Source of the DNA: Brevibacillus fluminis
GTDB lineage: Bacteria; Bacillota; Bacilli; Brevibacillales; Brevibacillaceae
Direction of reading: 5' to 3'
Length of the DNA: 64,000 bases
Assembly: GCF_003710825.1 (NCBI RefSeq)
Contig: NZ_RHHQ01000008.1
Coordinates: 310,001-374,000 of the forward strand
The notes under the pieces are model-generated. The model did not search any database, was not told the DNA's origin, and was given only the letters and a program-made list of their open reading frames with translations. Below, piece after piece: positions 34,506 through 43,058 of the stretch. The translations under genes and the position numbers were made by a program. Position 1 is the stretch's first letter, and the number at the start of each line of letters is the position of its first letter.

Positions 34506-36136
34506 TTCGTGCTGACAGTGTCAGCCTTATGAACGATTTTTCCATCTACAATGGTCAGGAGCACCTTTGCGTCTTTGATCTCTTTTTCCGGAATCGCAAA
34601 CAGATTCGTATCCAGGACGACCACATCGGCCAGTTTTCCTGGTTCAAGCGTCCCCAATTCATGCTCTCTGGCGTTCCCGTAGGCGGAATGCAGCGTATAT
34701 GCTCTCAATGCTTCTGCCAGCGTTATGCGTTCTTGTGGGTTCCAGACCGACTCTTCCTGACCGCTGCTATCGATTCTTGTTACGGCGCGAAAAATCTCCA
34801 GCATCGGCTCCAACGGAACGACCGGAAAGTCGCTGCCCAAAGCCAGCGTTGCGCCCGCTGCCTGTATCGAACGAAGCGGGAACGTGTATGTTTCCCTTTC
34901 ACTCCCGATCCTCGCTACATACATGCTTCTTTCCGCCGCCGCTAAATGTTCCGGCTGCATCGATGCAATGACCCCAAGCTCATGAATGCGCGGGATATCC
35001 TCAGGATGAATCACCTCGATATGCTCGATCGCATGGCGAGCATCCGCTGTGCCATTTGTCCGTTGCGCTTCTTCGTAGGCATCCAGCGCCAAACGCACAG
35101 CCCCGTCTCCGAGAGCATGAAGGCGGATTCGGAAGCCCTCCGCATCTGCGTCGACAATCCATTTTTTCAGCGTCTCAGCAGGGAATGTCGTCTCCCCCCT
35201 TGTCTCAGGGCGATCGGAGTACGGTTCCAGCATGTATGCGGTGTGCCCCGTTACCACTCCATCAACGAATTGTTTCAATCCGGCAATTTGCAATCTGCTG
35301 GATCGATACGAATCTCGAAACTCTTTGACACGATCGAATTCGCCGTTTAATGCCGGGAATACATGGATGCGTGCAGTAAGCTCATTTTTCTCGTCAAACT
35401 CCTTGAACAAAGCGAAATTTTCCAGTAATCGGTCTTTCCCCATCGCGTAAAGGTCATTGACGGATGTCACACCGACACTGGCTGCATAGGAGAGGAAATC
35501 ACGGAGCAGTTGACTGCTTTTTTCTTTGGAAAGTTGAAACGCTACATTCGCCACCAACTGGCTCGCCTGCTCATACAAAATGCCTGTTGGCTCTCCATTC
35601 TCATCTTTGGCAATTTCGCCGAACGGAGGATTTTCTGTCTGGTGATCGATCTTCAACATCTCTAACGCTTTGCTGTTGACCCAGCTAAAATGCCCCTCAT
35701 AATGCGGGAGATAGACCGGGCGATCCGGAAACACGCGGTCCAAACTGGAGCGGTGAGGGAGGCGGTTGCTTTCCCAATGACTGGAATCCCAACTCGTCCC
35801 GATGATCCATTCGTCATTCGGTCGTGATTCGGCGAACTGACGGACTAACTCGACCGCTTCCTCTTCCGAATGGGCATGGAACAGATTGACGCTATCCTTG
35901 AATAGACTCCCGATCATGACATGCAGATGAAAATCATGGAAGCCGGGCATGATCAGCTGATCGCCAAAATTGTACACTGCCGTTTCGCTTCCGATCCATG
36001 GTTGTATGTCTGACTCGGTACCGACGGCAATGATTTGGCTGCCCGCTATGGCAATCGACGCCGGGATTGGATGATCGTGCAGTCCGGTGAAGACGGCATT
36101 GCTGGATAAGACAATCGTTGCTTTCGCATTCGTCAT
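34490..36136 (-). CDS. YtcJ-type amidohydrolase 3
   Basis: Third YtcJ/formamide-deformylase-like enzyme, 548 residues, with His70 and His72 in MPGFHDFHLH, HAIEHIEVIHPEDI, and LGSDFPVV. It shares FTGL, QLIMPGFHDFHLH and SLDRVFPDRPV-type stretches with copies 1 and 2. ATG overlaps the permease stop by 4 bp and has GAGGTGGGAG directly upstream. It is the last gene of the oxidase-tatA-permease-YtcJ operon; the terminator hairpin is built into its final codons. Cytoplasmic. A link between the permease (uptake) and this enzyme (amide hydrolysis) is the simplest reading. Confidence 0.9.
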   Translation of the reverse strand: MTNAKATIVLSSNAVFTGLHDHPIPASIAIAGSQIIAVGTESDIQPWIGSETAVYNFGDQLIMPGFHDFHLHVMIGSLFKDSVNLFHAHSEEEAVELVRQFAESRPNDEWIIGTSWDSSHWESNRLPHRSSLDRVFPDRPVYLPHYEGHFSWVNSKALEMLKIDHQTENPPFGEIAKDENGEPTGILYEQASQLVANVAFQLSKEKSSQLLRDFLSYAASVGVTSVNDLYAMGKDRLLENFALFKEFDEKNELTARIHVFPALNGEFDRVKEFRDSYRSSRLQIAGLKQFVDGVVTGHTAYMLEPYSDRPETRGETTFPAETLKKWIVDADAEGFRIRLHALGDGAVRLALDAYEEAQRTNGTADARHAIEHIEVIHPEDIPRIHELGVIASMQPEHLAAAERSMYVARIGSERETYTFPLRSIQAAGATLALGSDFPVVPLEPMLEIFRAVTRIDSSGQEESVWNPQERITLAEALRAYTLHSAYGNAREHELGTLEPGKLADVVVLDTNLFAIPEKEIKDAKVLLTIVDGKIVHKADTVSTNPPLL

Positions 36137-37494
36137 GCTCCCACCTCTTTCTCTGTTTCTGCTTCGCTAAAATCCATCTCTGGTGGCCGTTTCGTAAACA
36201 TTCTGGTCAAATACAACAGATAGATGAAACCGAGACCGACCCAAATGGCACCCAACGTGAGCGAATGATAGTCCAGATTCGTCCATAACCAAATCGTAAA
36301 GCCAGCCCCGATGAGTGGAAGAATGAGATATTTCAGCAAATCCTTTGGCGAACGGCGCTTGTTTCTGACAACATACCAGGCAATAACGGAGAGATTCACG
36401 AACGTGAAGGCGACCAGCGCCCCAAAGTTAATAAACGAGGTAGCGGTCACCAAGTCAACAAACAAAGCGGTCAACGAAAGCAAGCCTACTAACAAAATGT
36501 TGAACACGGGAGTCTTAAACTTAGGATGAATATAGCCAAACACTTTCGGTGGCAGAACGGAATCGCGTCCCATCGCGAACAGGATGCGGGTCACGCTCGC
36601 TTTGGTGATAAGATTCACCGCCAACACGATCGGCACCGTTCCCGCGATGAAGATCGAGTTGAACAAGTTGCCGCCGATAAACGTCATTAGCTCCGTAGAG
36701 GCGGAGTCAGCATTTTGAAACAGATGGTAGTCGGGAAAAATCATGTGCCCGATATAGGAGATAAAGATGTACTGTACTCCGCATAGCAGCGTAATAATGA
36801 GAATTGCTTTCGGAATGTTTTTTTCTGGCCGAATGGTTTCCTCCGAAACGGTTGTAACCGCATCGAATCCGAGAAAGGAGAGGCAGAGAATGGAGGCGGC
36901 CGAGATTACCGACGATAAGGGCACGTCAGGGTTGTAAAACGGTTTGATGGACAGCAGCGTCCCTGTACCCACCCCATTGAGGATTCCATGAATGGACAAA
37001 CCGACAAAAACAATTAGAAAGAGATATTGATACAGAATGATGAGGCCGTTTATGGTCGTAGCCAGCTTCACGCCAAACACGCTAATAACCGTGGCGATCA
37101 GAATGAGCACAACAATCCATACGGGCTGGGGAATGGTCGGAAAATAGGATGACAAGTACATTCCACCCACCAAATAGTTCAGCATGGGCATGAATAAATA
37201 GTCCATTAAGATAGCCCAGCCCACTAAAAAACCGACGTGAGGATTAAACGATTTTTGCGTATAGGTGTATGCAGAACCGGAAACCGGCATGACTTTGGCC
37301 ATTCTTCCGTAGCTGTACGCGGTAAAGACCATCGCCAGCAGGGCGAAGGCATAGGCTGCGGGCAGCATCCCTTGCGATACTTGGGTAGCTACCCCATAGG
37401 TTGTGAATACGGTAAGCGGAACCATATACGAGACGCCAAAAATTACGACATGAAAAAGAGAAAGGGAACGTTTCAGAACGGCTGGTTGACTCAT
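36133..37494 (-). CDS. APC family amino acid/amine permease
   Basis: Membrane transporter of 453 residues with about 12 hydrophobic segments. The N-terminus YMVPLTVFTTYGVATQVSQG, GSAYTYTQKSFNPHVGFLVG and LGFDAVTTVSEETIRPEKN are typical of the amino acid-polyamine-organocation superfamily (PuuP-like). AAAGGAGG lies before the ATG. A 123-bp gap separates it from tatA and contains a hairpin, so read-through from the oxidase promoter may be modulated. It overlaps YtcJ-3 by 4 bp. Amine, polyamine or amino-acid uptake is expected. Confidence 0.91.
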   Translation of the reverse strand: MSQPAVLKRSLSLFHVVIFGVSYMVPLTVFTTYGVATQVSQGMLPAAYAFALLAMVFTAYSYGRMAKVMPVSGSAYTYTQKSFNPHVGFLVGWAILMDYLFMPMLNYLVGGMYLSSYFPTIPQPVWIVVLILIATVISVFGVKLATTINGLIILYQYLFLIVFVGLSIHGILNGVGTGTLLSIKPFYNPDVPLSSVISAASILCLSFLGFDAVTTVSEETIRPEKNIPKAILIITLLCGVQYIFISYIGHMIFPDYHLFQNADSASTELMTFIGGNLFNSIFIAGTVPIVLAVNLITKASVTRILFAMGRDSVLPPKVFGYIHPKFKTPVFNILLVGLLSLTALFVDLVTATSFINFGALVAFTFVNLSVIAWYVVRNKRRSPKDLLKYLILPLIGAGFTIWLWTNLDYHSLTLGAIWVGLGFIYLLYLTRMFTKRPPEMDFSEAETEKEVGA

Positions 37495-37575
37495 GGTGCA
37501 ACCTCCTTTTTGTCGGAAATAGATGTCGGTTCACGATAATGCACCGATTGGAAGCGTCTTCATTTTTTGCTGTTA

Positions 37576-37603
37576 AGCTCGCATCCACAGTGGGACACGA
37601 GCT
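37576..37603 (-). other. Hairpin between tatA and the permease gene
   Basis: Arms AGCTCG (37576-37581) and CGAGCT (37598-37603) with inner CCAC/GTGG-like pairing. No T run follows on the minus strand, so it is probably an mRNA processing or attenuating structure rather than a terminator. Confidence 0.4.
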
Positions 37604-37617
37604 AATGTCTGCATCTT

Positions 37618-37857
37618 CTAGCTCAACGACTTGATCTCATCAGTTTTGGCTGGGGACGCAGCCACCGTTTCCGCCGGTACCACCGGAGCGCGCTTTCCTT
37701 CATACTCATCCTTTGTTAGTTCTCTCGTCGCCGACTTGAATTCGGTTAACGTCCTGCCAACCGCCTTCCCGATTTCAGGCAATTTGCTCGGCCCGAATAA
37801 GATGAGGACAATGACCAAAATCAAAATCAGACCGGGTATACCAATGCTGGATAACAT
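37618..37857 (-). CDS. tatA: Twin-arginine translocase subunit TatA
   Basis: Pore-forming Tat subunit of 79 residues. One N-terminal membrane helix ([17 protein letters not shown]) is followed by the [20 protein letters not shown] hinge and amphipathic helix that define TatA, and a charged tail. It lies 38 bp after the oxidase gene in the same operon. No tatC gene is nearby. The oxidase carries a twin-arginine signal, so this TatA is likely dedicated to its export and would work with a TatC encoded elsewhere. Confidence 0.95.
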   Translation of the reverse strand: MLSSIGIPGLILILVIVLILFGPSKLPEIGKAVGRTLTEFKSATRELTKDEYEGKRAPVVPAETVAASPAKTDEIKSLS

Positions 37858-37895
37858 AGCGGCATCGTTTCCTCTCCTGTATAATTGTCATGCTT

Positions 37896-39506
37896 TTACA
37901 CTCTTTGTCGATTCGCGAGCAAAGCGGTTTGTTTCAAGCATGTGAGCACTTCCTGCGCTGCGCGCTCCCCCGTTTCAACGGCACCGTTCATGAACTGCTG
38001 GTATTTTAGTGAGGTGTGTTCACCCGCAAAGAAGCAATTCCCTTCTGGTTCTGCCATAATGCCGCCAAATTTGGTGTATTGCCCAACTTTGTACAACGAA
38101 TAGGAGCCTTTTGTCCACTTATAGGCGGGCCAGCAATCCACGGTCGCCTTCCCATTCCATTTGTCCGTCAGCCCTGGTAGCACCGGTTCGATTTGCTGCA
38201 AAAACTCGGTGGCATGAGAGGCAGGTGATCCTGTCCGGAAGCTGAGCCCAGCCGGTCCTCCCGTAAAGTTGATCAAAATTCCTGAATCACCTGATTGGCC
38301 TCGAGTGGTATCCCACGAATTTTGGAATACATCGGATACGATCGCACCTGAACTGCCGAGACTTTCCCAGTGACGATCCGTAAACTGGACCGCAAGTTTG
38401 GAGTTGGTGGCCACCCCCATCTCATCAATCGCGGTTCGCTTCAGCCTTCTGAATCCCGCTCTGGTCAAGTCAACATCCCGCAGTGTCGCGACAGGTAAGG
38501 CCAGTACGACAACATCTGCCTTCACATTTCGCGTGCTCCCCGAAAATCCGAGCGTATAGGAGCCATCCGAGTTGCGGGACACGGATTCAAGCGGGGAGGA
38601 CATTTGGAGCTGATCTCTCAGCAACCTTGCCAAGCCTTCCGGAACTTGGCCGTTACCGCCGCGTACGTGGTACCTTTCATCCGAAGGCCCGAATGGTTCG
38701 AATTCATCCCTGCTCGCTTGACCCATGCCATTTACAAGCGTAATGGCACTCACTTTTCTGCTCTCCAGTCCAACACTGCTCATGTAAGCTACATCGATCA
38801 TATGTCCGAATTTTGAGTTAATTCCACCCTGAATCGTCTCTTCAATCCAATCGACAACCGACATGTTGTCCAGCTGCCATCCTCTTCTCGTATAATTGTT
38901 GTACAACGTCGGATAGCCCGCACCCCGGACATCTCGTTGCAACTTATCGTAGATGTCCAAAAACGAATTGCCAATCTCCTCGAAGGAATACTGTTCGCCA
39001 TTCATGTAAATTTTGAACTCGGTTCCCGGTTTTTCTGCTTCCCATAAATCATCGACTTGCAAATTCAGCTCCGAAATGATGCGCATCAATGCCTGGTGAT
39101 CCGAATTGATCAGCTCGCCGCCCCGTTCGATGATTTGTCCATCAGCAAAACCGTCCGTTTTCGAAAAACACCGTCCCCCAACACGCGATGACGCTTCATA
39201 AACATCAGCCAAAATGCCCGCTTGTTTCAATCGGTACGCACACGTTAAACCCGCCAGTCCGGCTCCCACCACAACTACACGCGGAGAGGTTTCGGCACGG
39301 GTGATTTGCGCACCCAGATTCCAAACGGCTGTAGGCACGGCCATTACCGCAGTCGCGATCATGGCGTTTTGCAAAAATTCTCTGCGCGAGACTTTTCTTT
39401 CAAACCGCTCTTCGATTACTTGCTCAATGGGGACTTTTTTCGCTGCTGCTTCGCCCGCAACAGATGCGGCCATTTTGAGTTTTCGCATGATAGGCGACGA
39501 TGCCAT
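37896..39506 (-). CDS. Flavin monoamine oxidase with Tat signal
   Basis: FAD amine oxidase of 536 residues that converts amines to aldehydes with ammonia and hydrogen peroxide. A long N-terminal region (1-39) precedes the twin-arginine motif SRREFLQ (Arg41, Arg42) and a hydrophobic stretch ending near ITRAE72. The enzyme follows: VVVVGAGLAGLTCAYRL (FAD), SSRVGGRCFSK, GELINSDHQALM, and the C-terminal NCFFAGEHTSLKYQQFMNGA. So the folded flavoenzyme is probably exported or surface-located. GGGAGG lies before the ATG at 39506. First gene of the oxidase-tatA-permease-YtcJ-3 operon, with a sigma-54 promoter about 45 bp upstream. Substrate unknown. Confidence 0.92.
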   Translation of the reverse strand: MASSPIMRKLKMAASVAGEAAAKKVPIEQVIEERFERKVSRREFLQNAMIATAVMAVPTAVWNLGAQITRAETSPRVVVVGAGLAGLTCAYRLKQAGILADVYEASSRVGGRCFSKTDGFADGQIIERGGELINSDHQALMRIISELNLQVDDLWEAEKPGTEFKIYMNGEQYSFEEIGNSFLDIYDKLQRDVRGAGYPTLYNNYTRRGWQLDNMSVVDWIEETIQGGINSKFGHMIDVAYMSSVGLESRKVSAITLVNGMGQASRDEFEPFGPSDERYHVRGGNGQVPEGLARLLRDQLQMSSPLESVSRNSDGSYTLGFSGSTRNVKADVVVLALPVATLRDVDLTRAGFRRLKRTAIDEMGVATNSKLAVQFTDRHWESLGSSGAIVSDVFQNSWDTTRGQSGDSGILINFTGGPAGLSFRTGSPASHATEFLQQIEPVLPGLTDKWNGKATVDCWPAYKWTKGSYSLYKVGQYTKFGGIMAEPEGNCFFAGEHTSLKYQQFMNGAVETGERAAQEVLTCLKQTALLANRQRV

Positions 39507-39548
39507 CGTAAAACCTCCCTACATTTAGTCCTTACGTTTTGTCCATAA

Positions 39549-39564
39549 TGCAAGCATGATGCCA
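39549..39564 (-). promoter_or_regulatory. Sigma-54 (-24/-12) promoter of the amine oxidase operon
   Basis: The minus strand reads TGGCAT-N5-TTGCA with correct spacing. The start point would be near 39537, about 30 bases before the oxidase ATG. A 13-base palindrome CGGGTTTAACCCG lies at 39586-39598 between it and the tandem repeats. Confidence 0.8.
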
Positions 39565-39649
39565 TCCCCAACATGCCATTCCTAGCGGGTTTAACCCGTT
39601 TTATTCGTTACGAAAGGCATCATGCATCGCATTTTTTGATGCGGGCTTG

Positions 39650-39686
39650 CACAGGTAACGCCGTGCTTTTCACAGGTAACGCTGTG
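39650..39686. promoter_or_regulatory. Tandem candidate activator sites of the oxidase operon
   Basis: CACAGGTAACGCCGTG (39650-39665) and CACAGGTAACGCTGTG (39671-39686) are near-identical, dyad-shaped and 21 bp apart, two helical turns. They lie about 85-125 bp upstream of the -24/-12 promoter, where sigma-54 activators bind. Confidence 0.65.
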
Positions 39687-39702
39687 CGTTTCTTCCTTTG
39701 GG

Positions 39703-41193
39703 TCAATCGTTGTTATAAAGCCCCAGTGGCGCTACATGCAGGTTGACATTTATCTGCTTGATCTCGGTATACGCGTCCAGCCCAAACGTACCCAACTCTC
39801 GGCCGATGCCGCTTCGCTTATACCCGCCCCAAGGCGCTTCAATATAAGTCGGATGATAGGAATTGATCCAGGTAATGCCGGCGCGCAGTTTTTTGACGAC
39901 CCGCAGCCCCTTCGCACCGTCTTGCGTAAATACCCCGCCTGCCAGTCCAAAGACCGTATCGTTCGCAAGGCGAATAGCTTCCTCCTCGGTTTTAAAACGC
40001 TGAACAACCAGCACCGGGCCAAAAATTTCTTCTTTGACAATCCGCATATCGGGTGTCACATCGATGAAAATCGTTGGGGCAACAAAGCATCCTTGATCGT
40101 AATCACCACCAGTCAGTCGATGGCCTCCTGTCGCGAGTCTAGCCCCTTCACGCTTGCCAATCTCGATGTAATCGAGCACCTTCTGCATATGGGCAGGTGA
40201 AACCAGCGAGCCCATTTCATTCCGCTCATTCATGCCGTTTCCGACTCTTATTTTTTGGCATCGTTCTACCAGCGCCTCGACAAACCGGTCATGGATACTA
40301 TCTTCCAGCAATAAACGCGAGCCTGCCGAGCATACTTGACCCTGGTTGGCGAAAATGCCAAACATGGCATACTCCACTGCCGTTTCAAAATCCGCATCGG
40401 CAAAGACGATGTTTGGTGATTTCCCGCCCAGTTCCAGTGACACTTTCTTAATCGTTTTCGAAGCCGCTTCCATGATGCTGGAGCCGGTAGCCGTCCCTCC
40501 GGTGAATGCTACTTTATCTACCAGCGGACTTACGACGATTTCGCGACCGACAACAGCTCCTGTGCCAAGCACCAAATTGGCTACGCCGGGAGGAAGCCCC
40601 ACTTCCTGCAAAATTTCAAACAATCGGATCGCGGTTAGCGGCGTGATTTCTGACGGTTTAAAGACTGTTGTGTTGCCCGCAGCGAGGCATGGGGCAAGCT
40701 TCCAAGCGGCCATCACCAGCGGGTAATTCCAAGGGACAATCTGTCCGCACACACCGATGGGTTCCCGGACTACCATGGCCACCATTGGGTCCGCCACCGG
40801 ATAGGTTTGACCGAACGGCTTATTTACCAGGCCCGCATAATACCGGAAACACTGAACCGCTTCCGACACATCGTGATGGCTTTCACGCAGAGGTTTGCCG
40901 ACATTCATCGTTTCGAGAATCGCTAATTCCTCCGCAGCTAGTTCGATCCTGTCAGCAATCGCATGAAGCAGTCTGGCTCGTTCAAGCGGACTGGTCTCGG
41001 GCCAGCCGCTTTCATCAAACGCTTTCCTTGCGGCCGCAGCCGCTTTGTGCACGTCTTCCACTCCGCCTTCCGCAACAAAGGCTATCACTTTGCCAGTAGC
41101 GGGATTGTAGATCTCTCGAAGCTTTGATTCAGCTGCTTCCACCCAAACTCCCTCGATAAACATGGATTTTGCTCGTATCATCGTCTGCGCCAA
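39703..41193 (-). CDS. Aldehyde dehydrogenase (NAD-dependent, ALDH superfamily)
   Basis: Oxidises an aldehyde to its acid; 496 residues. PWNYPLVMAAWKLAPCLAAG, LELGGKSPNIVFAD (general-base Glu), GQVCSAGSRLL (catalytic Cys) and EEIFGPVLVVQRF are intact. It resembles betaine- and 4-aminobutyraldehyde dehydrogenases. I accept TTG at 41193 as start because AGGAG lies 9 bases upstream; the next ATG (41181) is too far. It follows the EBP2 gene by 12 bp, so regulator and enzyme form one operon. It probably handles aldehyde made by the neighbouring amine oxidase. Confidence 0.93.
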   Translation of the reverse strand: MAQTMIRAKSMFIEGVWVEAAESKLREIYNPATGKVIAFVAEGGVEDVHKAAAAARKAFDESGWPETSPLERARLLHAIADRIELAAEELAILETMNVGKPLRESHHDVSEAVQCFRYYAGLVNKPFGQTYPVADPMVAMVVREPIGVCGQIVPWNYPLVMAAWKLAPCLAAGNTTVFKPSEITPLTAIRLFEILQEVGLPPGVANLVLGTGAVVGREIVVSPLVDKVAFTGGTATGSSIMEAASKTIKKVSLELGGKSPNIVFADADFETAVEYAMFGIFANQGQVCSAGSRLLLEDSIHDRFVEALVERCQKIRVGNGMNERNEMGSLVSPAHMQKVLDYIEIGKREGARLATGGHRLTGGDYDQGCFVAPTIFIDVTPDMRIVKEEIFGPVLVVQRFKTEEEAIRLANDTVFGLAGGVFTQDGAKGLRVVKKLRAGITWINSYHPTYIEAPWGGYKRSGIGRELGTFGLDAYTEIKQINVNLHVAPLGLYNND

Positions 41194-41205
41194 TGAGCCT
41201 CACTC

Positions 41206-42912
41206 CTAATCGATCCTATATTTTTGGATTTTTCTTACGATTGTTGATTGATTAACCCCAAGGCAAGCGGCCATCTCTCGCGTCGTCTTGCACTTTGCCA
41301 TCGCCTTTTTGAGAATCATCTTCTCGACTTCTTCTAAAAATGTGAGCAACCGCGGAATTTCGGCATCGCGATTTCCCATTTCCTTTTCAATGAAGTTGAG
41401 TGCAATAATTTTGTCATGCTGGAAAATGCTGTCCAATTGACTCGTAACCGTAAATCGCTCGATGGCATTTTCCAATTCCCTTACGTTTCCAGGCCACGAA
41501 TACGTAAGAAGCTGCTCCAATTGATTGACCTGAATGTGGACGTTTCTGTCATATTTCCGATTAAAATGATCGAGATAATGGTAGATTAAGGCACTGATGT
41601 CTTCTCTTCTTTCGCGGAGAGGCAGAATATGAATCGGGATAATATTGATGCGGTAATAGAGATCTTGGCGGAACGTGCCGTTCTCGACCATTTTTTCCAA
41701 TTTGCGATTCGTCGCGGTGATGATCCGCACGTCAATTTTTTTGGCTTTTCCCCCGCCGACTCGCATGATGGTCTTTTCTTGCAGGACATGCAGAAGCTTC
41801 ACCTGAAGATTCAGCGGAAGTTCGCCGATTTCATCCAAAAAGACTGTCCCTTTGTCGGCGAGCTCGAAAATCCCTGGCTTTCCCCCTTTTCGCGCTCCCG
41901 AAAATGCCCCTTCCTCGTAACCGAATAATTCCGACTCCAGCAAGTTATCCGGGATCGCCCCGCAATTTACCGTAAAAAACGGCTTGTCGCGCCGATGGCT
42001 CTCCATGTGGATCCGGTTCGCCACCACCTGTTTGCCTACGCCTGTCTCTCCTAAAATGAGGATGGAGGTATCGACAGATGCAACCGATTTGACCATTTCC
42101 ATCAGGTTTTGCATTTCTTTACTCTTGTAAATCATCGGTTTATCCTCAATTTGCCCTGGATGCAGACGTTCGCGCTGGTAGCTTTCCAGGAGCGTTTTCA
42201 GCTCGTCCAGCTGGTTCGTCAATTTCATCATTTCCGACGTGTCTTTGGTGATCGACACGATCCGTTCGATTTCCCCTGCTTCATTGGTGATGGGGATGGA
42301 CTCGATCATGAAAACTTCTCCACTTGGCGTGTATTGCAAGCATTTTTCTCGTTTGCCCGATTGTAAGACTTTTACGGTGACGGAAGGGTAAAACGCGCGC
42401 TCCCGCTCAAGATCGAATACGTTTTTTCCGATATATTGAACGTCGTCTTGTCCGGTAGCCTTGATTACGGTCCCCTTCCCGTCCGTAACGAAAATGCTAT
42501 GATAAAAATTTTGGAAGACTGCTTGCAGCTCATGCAACACCCACTTGTCGTGCAATCCGCATTCTCGCAGCTGTTCATCAGCCTTCCAATCCACAACACC
42601 CTTGATCTGCCCCGCTTCATCCAGCAGGACTACCACCTTGTTCATTTTGAGCATGGCATCGAGATCATCGCTATTATGAACAGTTACCGCTTCCATGAGA
42701 ATCTCTTCGTACGTCAACGATTGCAGATCCGCAAGCCCTCTCTTCTGTAGTTGTTCGAAAAGGACTTTGCGCTGAATGCATCCGAGTATCGTCTCTTCGT
42801 CGGTAAGCACAAACCACTTCGCATCTGACTCAATGGCTGTCATCACAACATCCGCCAAAGACGCCGGGCATGGAATACAAGCCGCTGCTGCGACAAGTGT
42901 ATCCTCCTTCAT
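41206..42912 (-). CDS. CBS-PAS sigma-54-dependent activator (EBP2)
   Basis: Enhancer-binding protein of 568 residues. Roughly 1-120 is a CBS-domain-like pair, 130-250 a PAS domain (FYHSIFVTDGKGTVIKATGQ), 265-500 the AAA+ domain with GETGVGKQ, GAFSGA in place of the usual GAFTGA, VFLDEIGELP and FRQDLYYRI. A Fis-type helix-turn-helix ends it (TTREMAACLGVNQSTIVRKI). ATG at 42912 has GGAGG 10 bases upstream. The gene has its own -24/-12 promoter and is followed by the aldehyde dehydrogenase. It is the closest candidate to act at the oxidase promoter. Confidence 0.92.
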   Translation of the reverse strand: MKEDTLVAAAACIPCPASLADVVMTAIESDAKWFVLTDEETILGCIQRKVLFEQLQKRGLADLQSLTYEEILMEAVTVHNSDDLDAMLKMNKVVVLLDEAGQIKGVVDWKADEQLRECGLHDKWVLHELQAVFQNFYHSIFVTDGKGTVIKATGQDDVQYIGKNVFDLERERAFYPSVTVKVLQSGKREKCLQYTPSGEVFMIESIPITNEAGEIERIVSITKDTSEMMKLTNQLDELKTLLESYQRERLHPGQIEDKPMIYKSKEMQNLMEMVKSVASVDTSILILGETGVGKQVVANRIHMESHRRDKPFFTVNCGAIPDNLLESELFGYEEGAFSGARKGGKPGIFELADKGTVFLDEIGELPLNLQVKLLHVLQEKTIMRVGGGKAKKIDVRIITATNRKLEKMVENGTFRQDLYYRINIIPIHILPLRERREDISALIYHYLDHFNRKYDRNVHIQVNQLEQLLTYSWPGNVRELENAIERFTVTSQLDSIFQHDKIIALNFIEKEMGNRDAEIPRLLTFLEEVEKMILKKAMAKCKTTREMAACLGVNQSTIVRKIQKYRID

Positions 42913-42945
42913 CAATCTGATCCCTCCCTCACCACTAGGCGCTAG

Positions 42946-42961
42946 TGCAAGTACGATGCCA
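42946..42961 (-). promoter_or_regulatory. Sigma-54 (-24/-12) promoter of EBP2-aldehyde dehydrogenase
   Basis: The minus strand reads TGGCAT-N5-TTGCA with correct 12-base spacing. Start near 42934, about 20 bases before the EBP2 ATG. A regulator expressed from a sigma-54 promoter implies positive autoregulation or control by another activator. Confidence 0.75.
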
Positions 42962-43007
42962 AACAGACCTCCGCTGTTTCATAGGGGAATTCAGGCCGGC
43001 TTGCCAA

Positions 43008-43056
43008 TTTGATGCCATCAAACATCGAACGTATTGATGCAGTATCGCGTAACGCG
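43008..43056. promoter_or_regulatory. Candidate activator sites upstream of EBP2
   Basis: TTTGATGCCATCAAA (43008-43022) is a palindrome around one central base, and CGCGTAACGCG (43046-43056) is another. They lie about 50-95 bp upstream of the -24/-12 promoter. The second shares GTAACG with the tandem sites of the oxidase operon. Confidence 0.45.
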
Positions 43057-43058
43057 CT

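Noticed and set aside
39586..39598. Palindrome CGGGTTTAACCCG as a terminator of the aldehyde dehydrogenase operon
   Set aside because: The arms are only six bases and the T run on the minus strand is poor. It lies between the activator sites and the -24 box, so a regulatory role is equally likely; kept only as a note.
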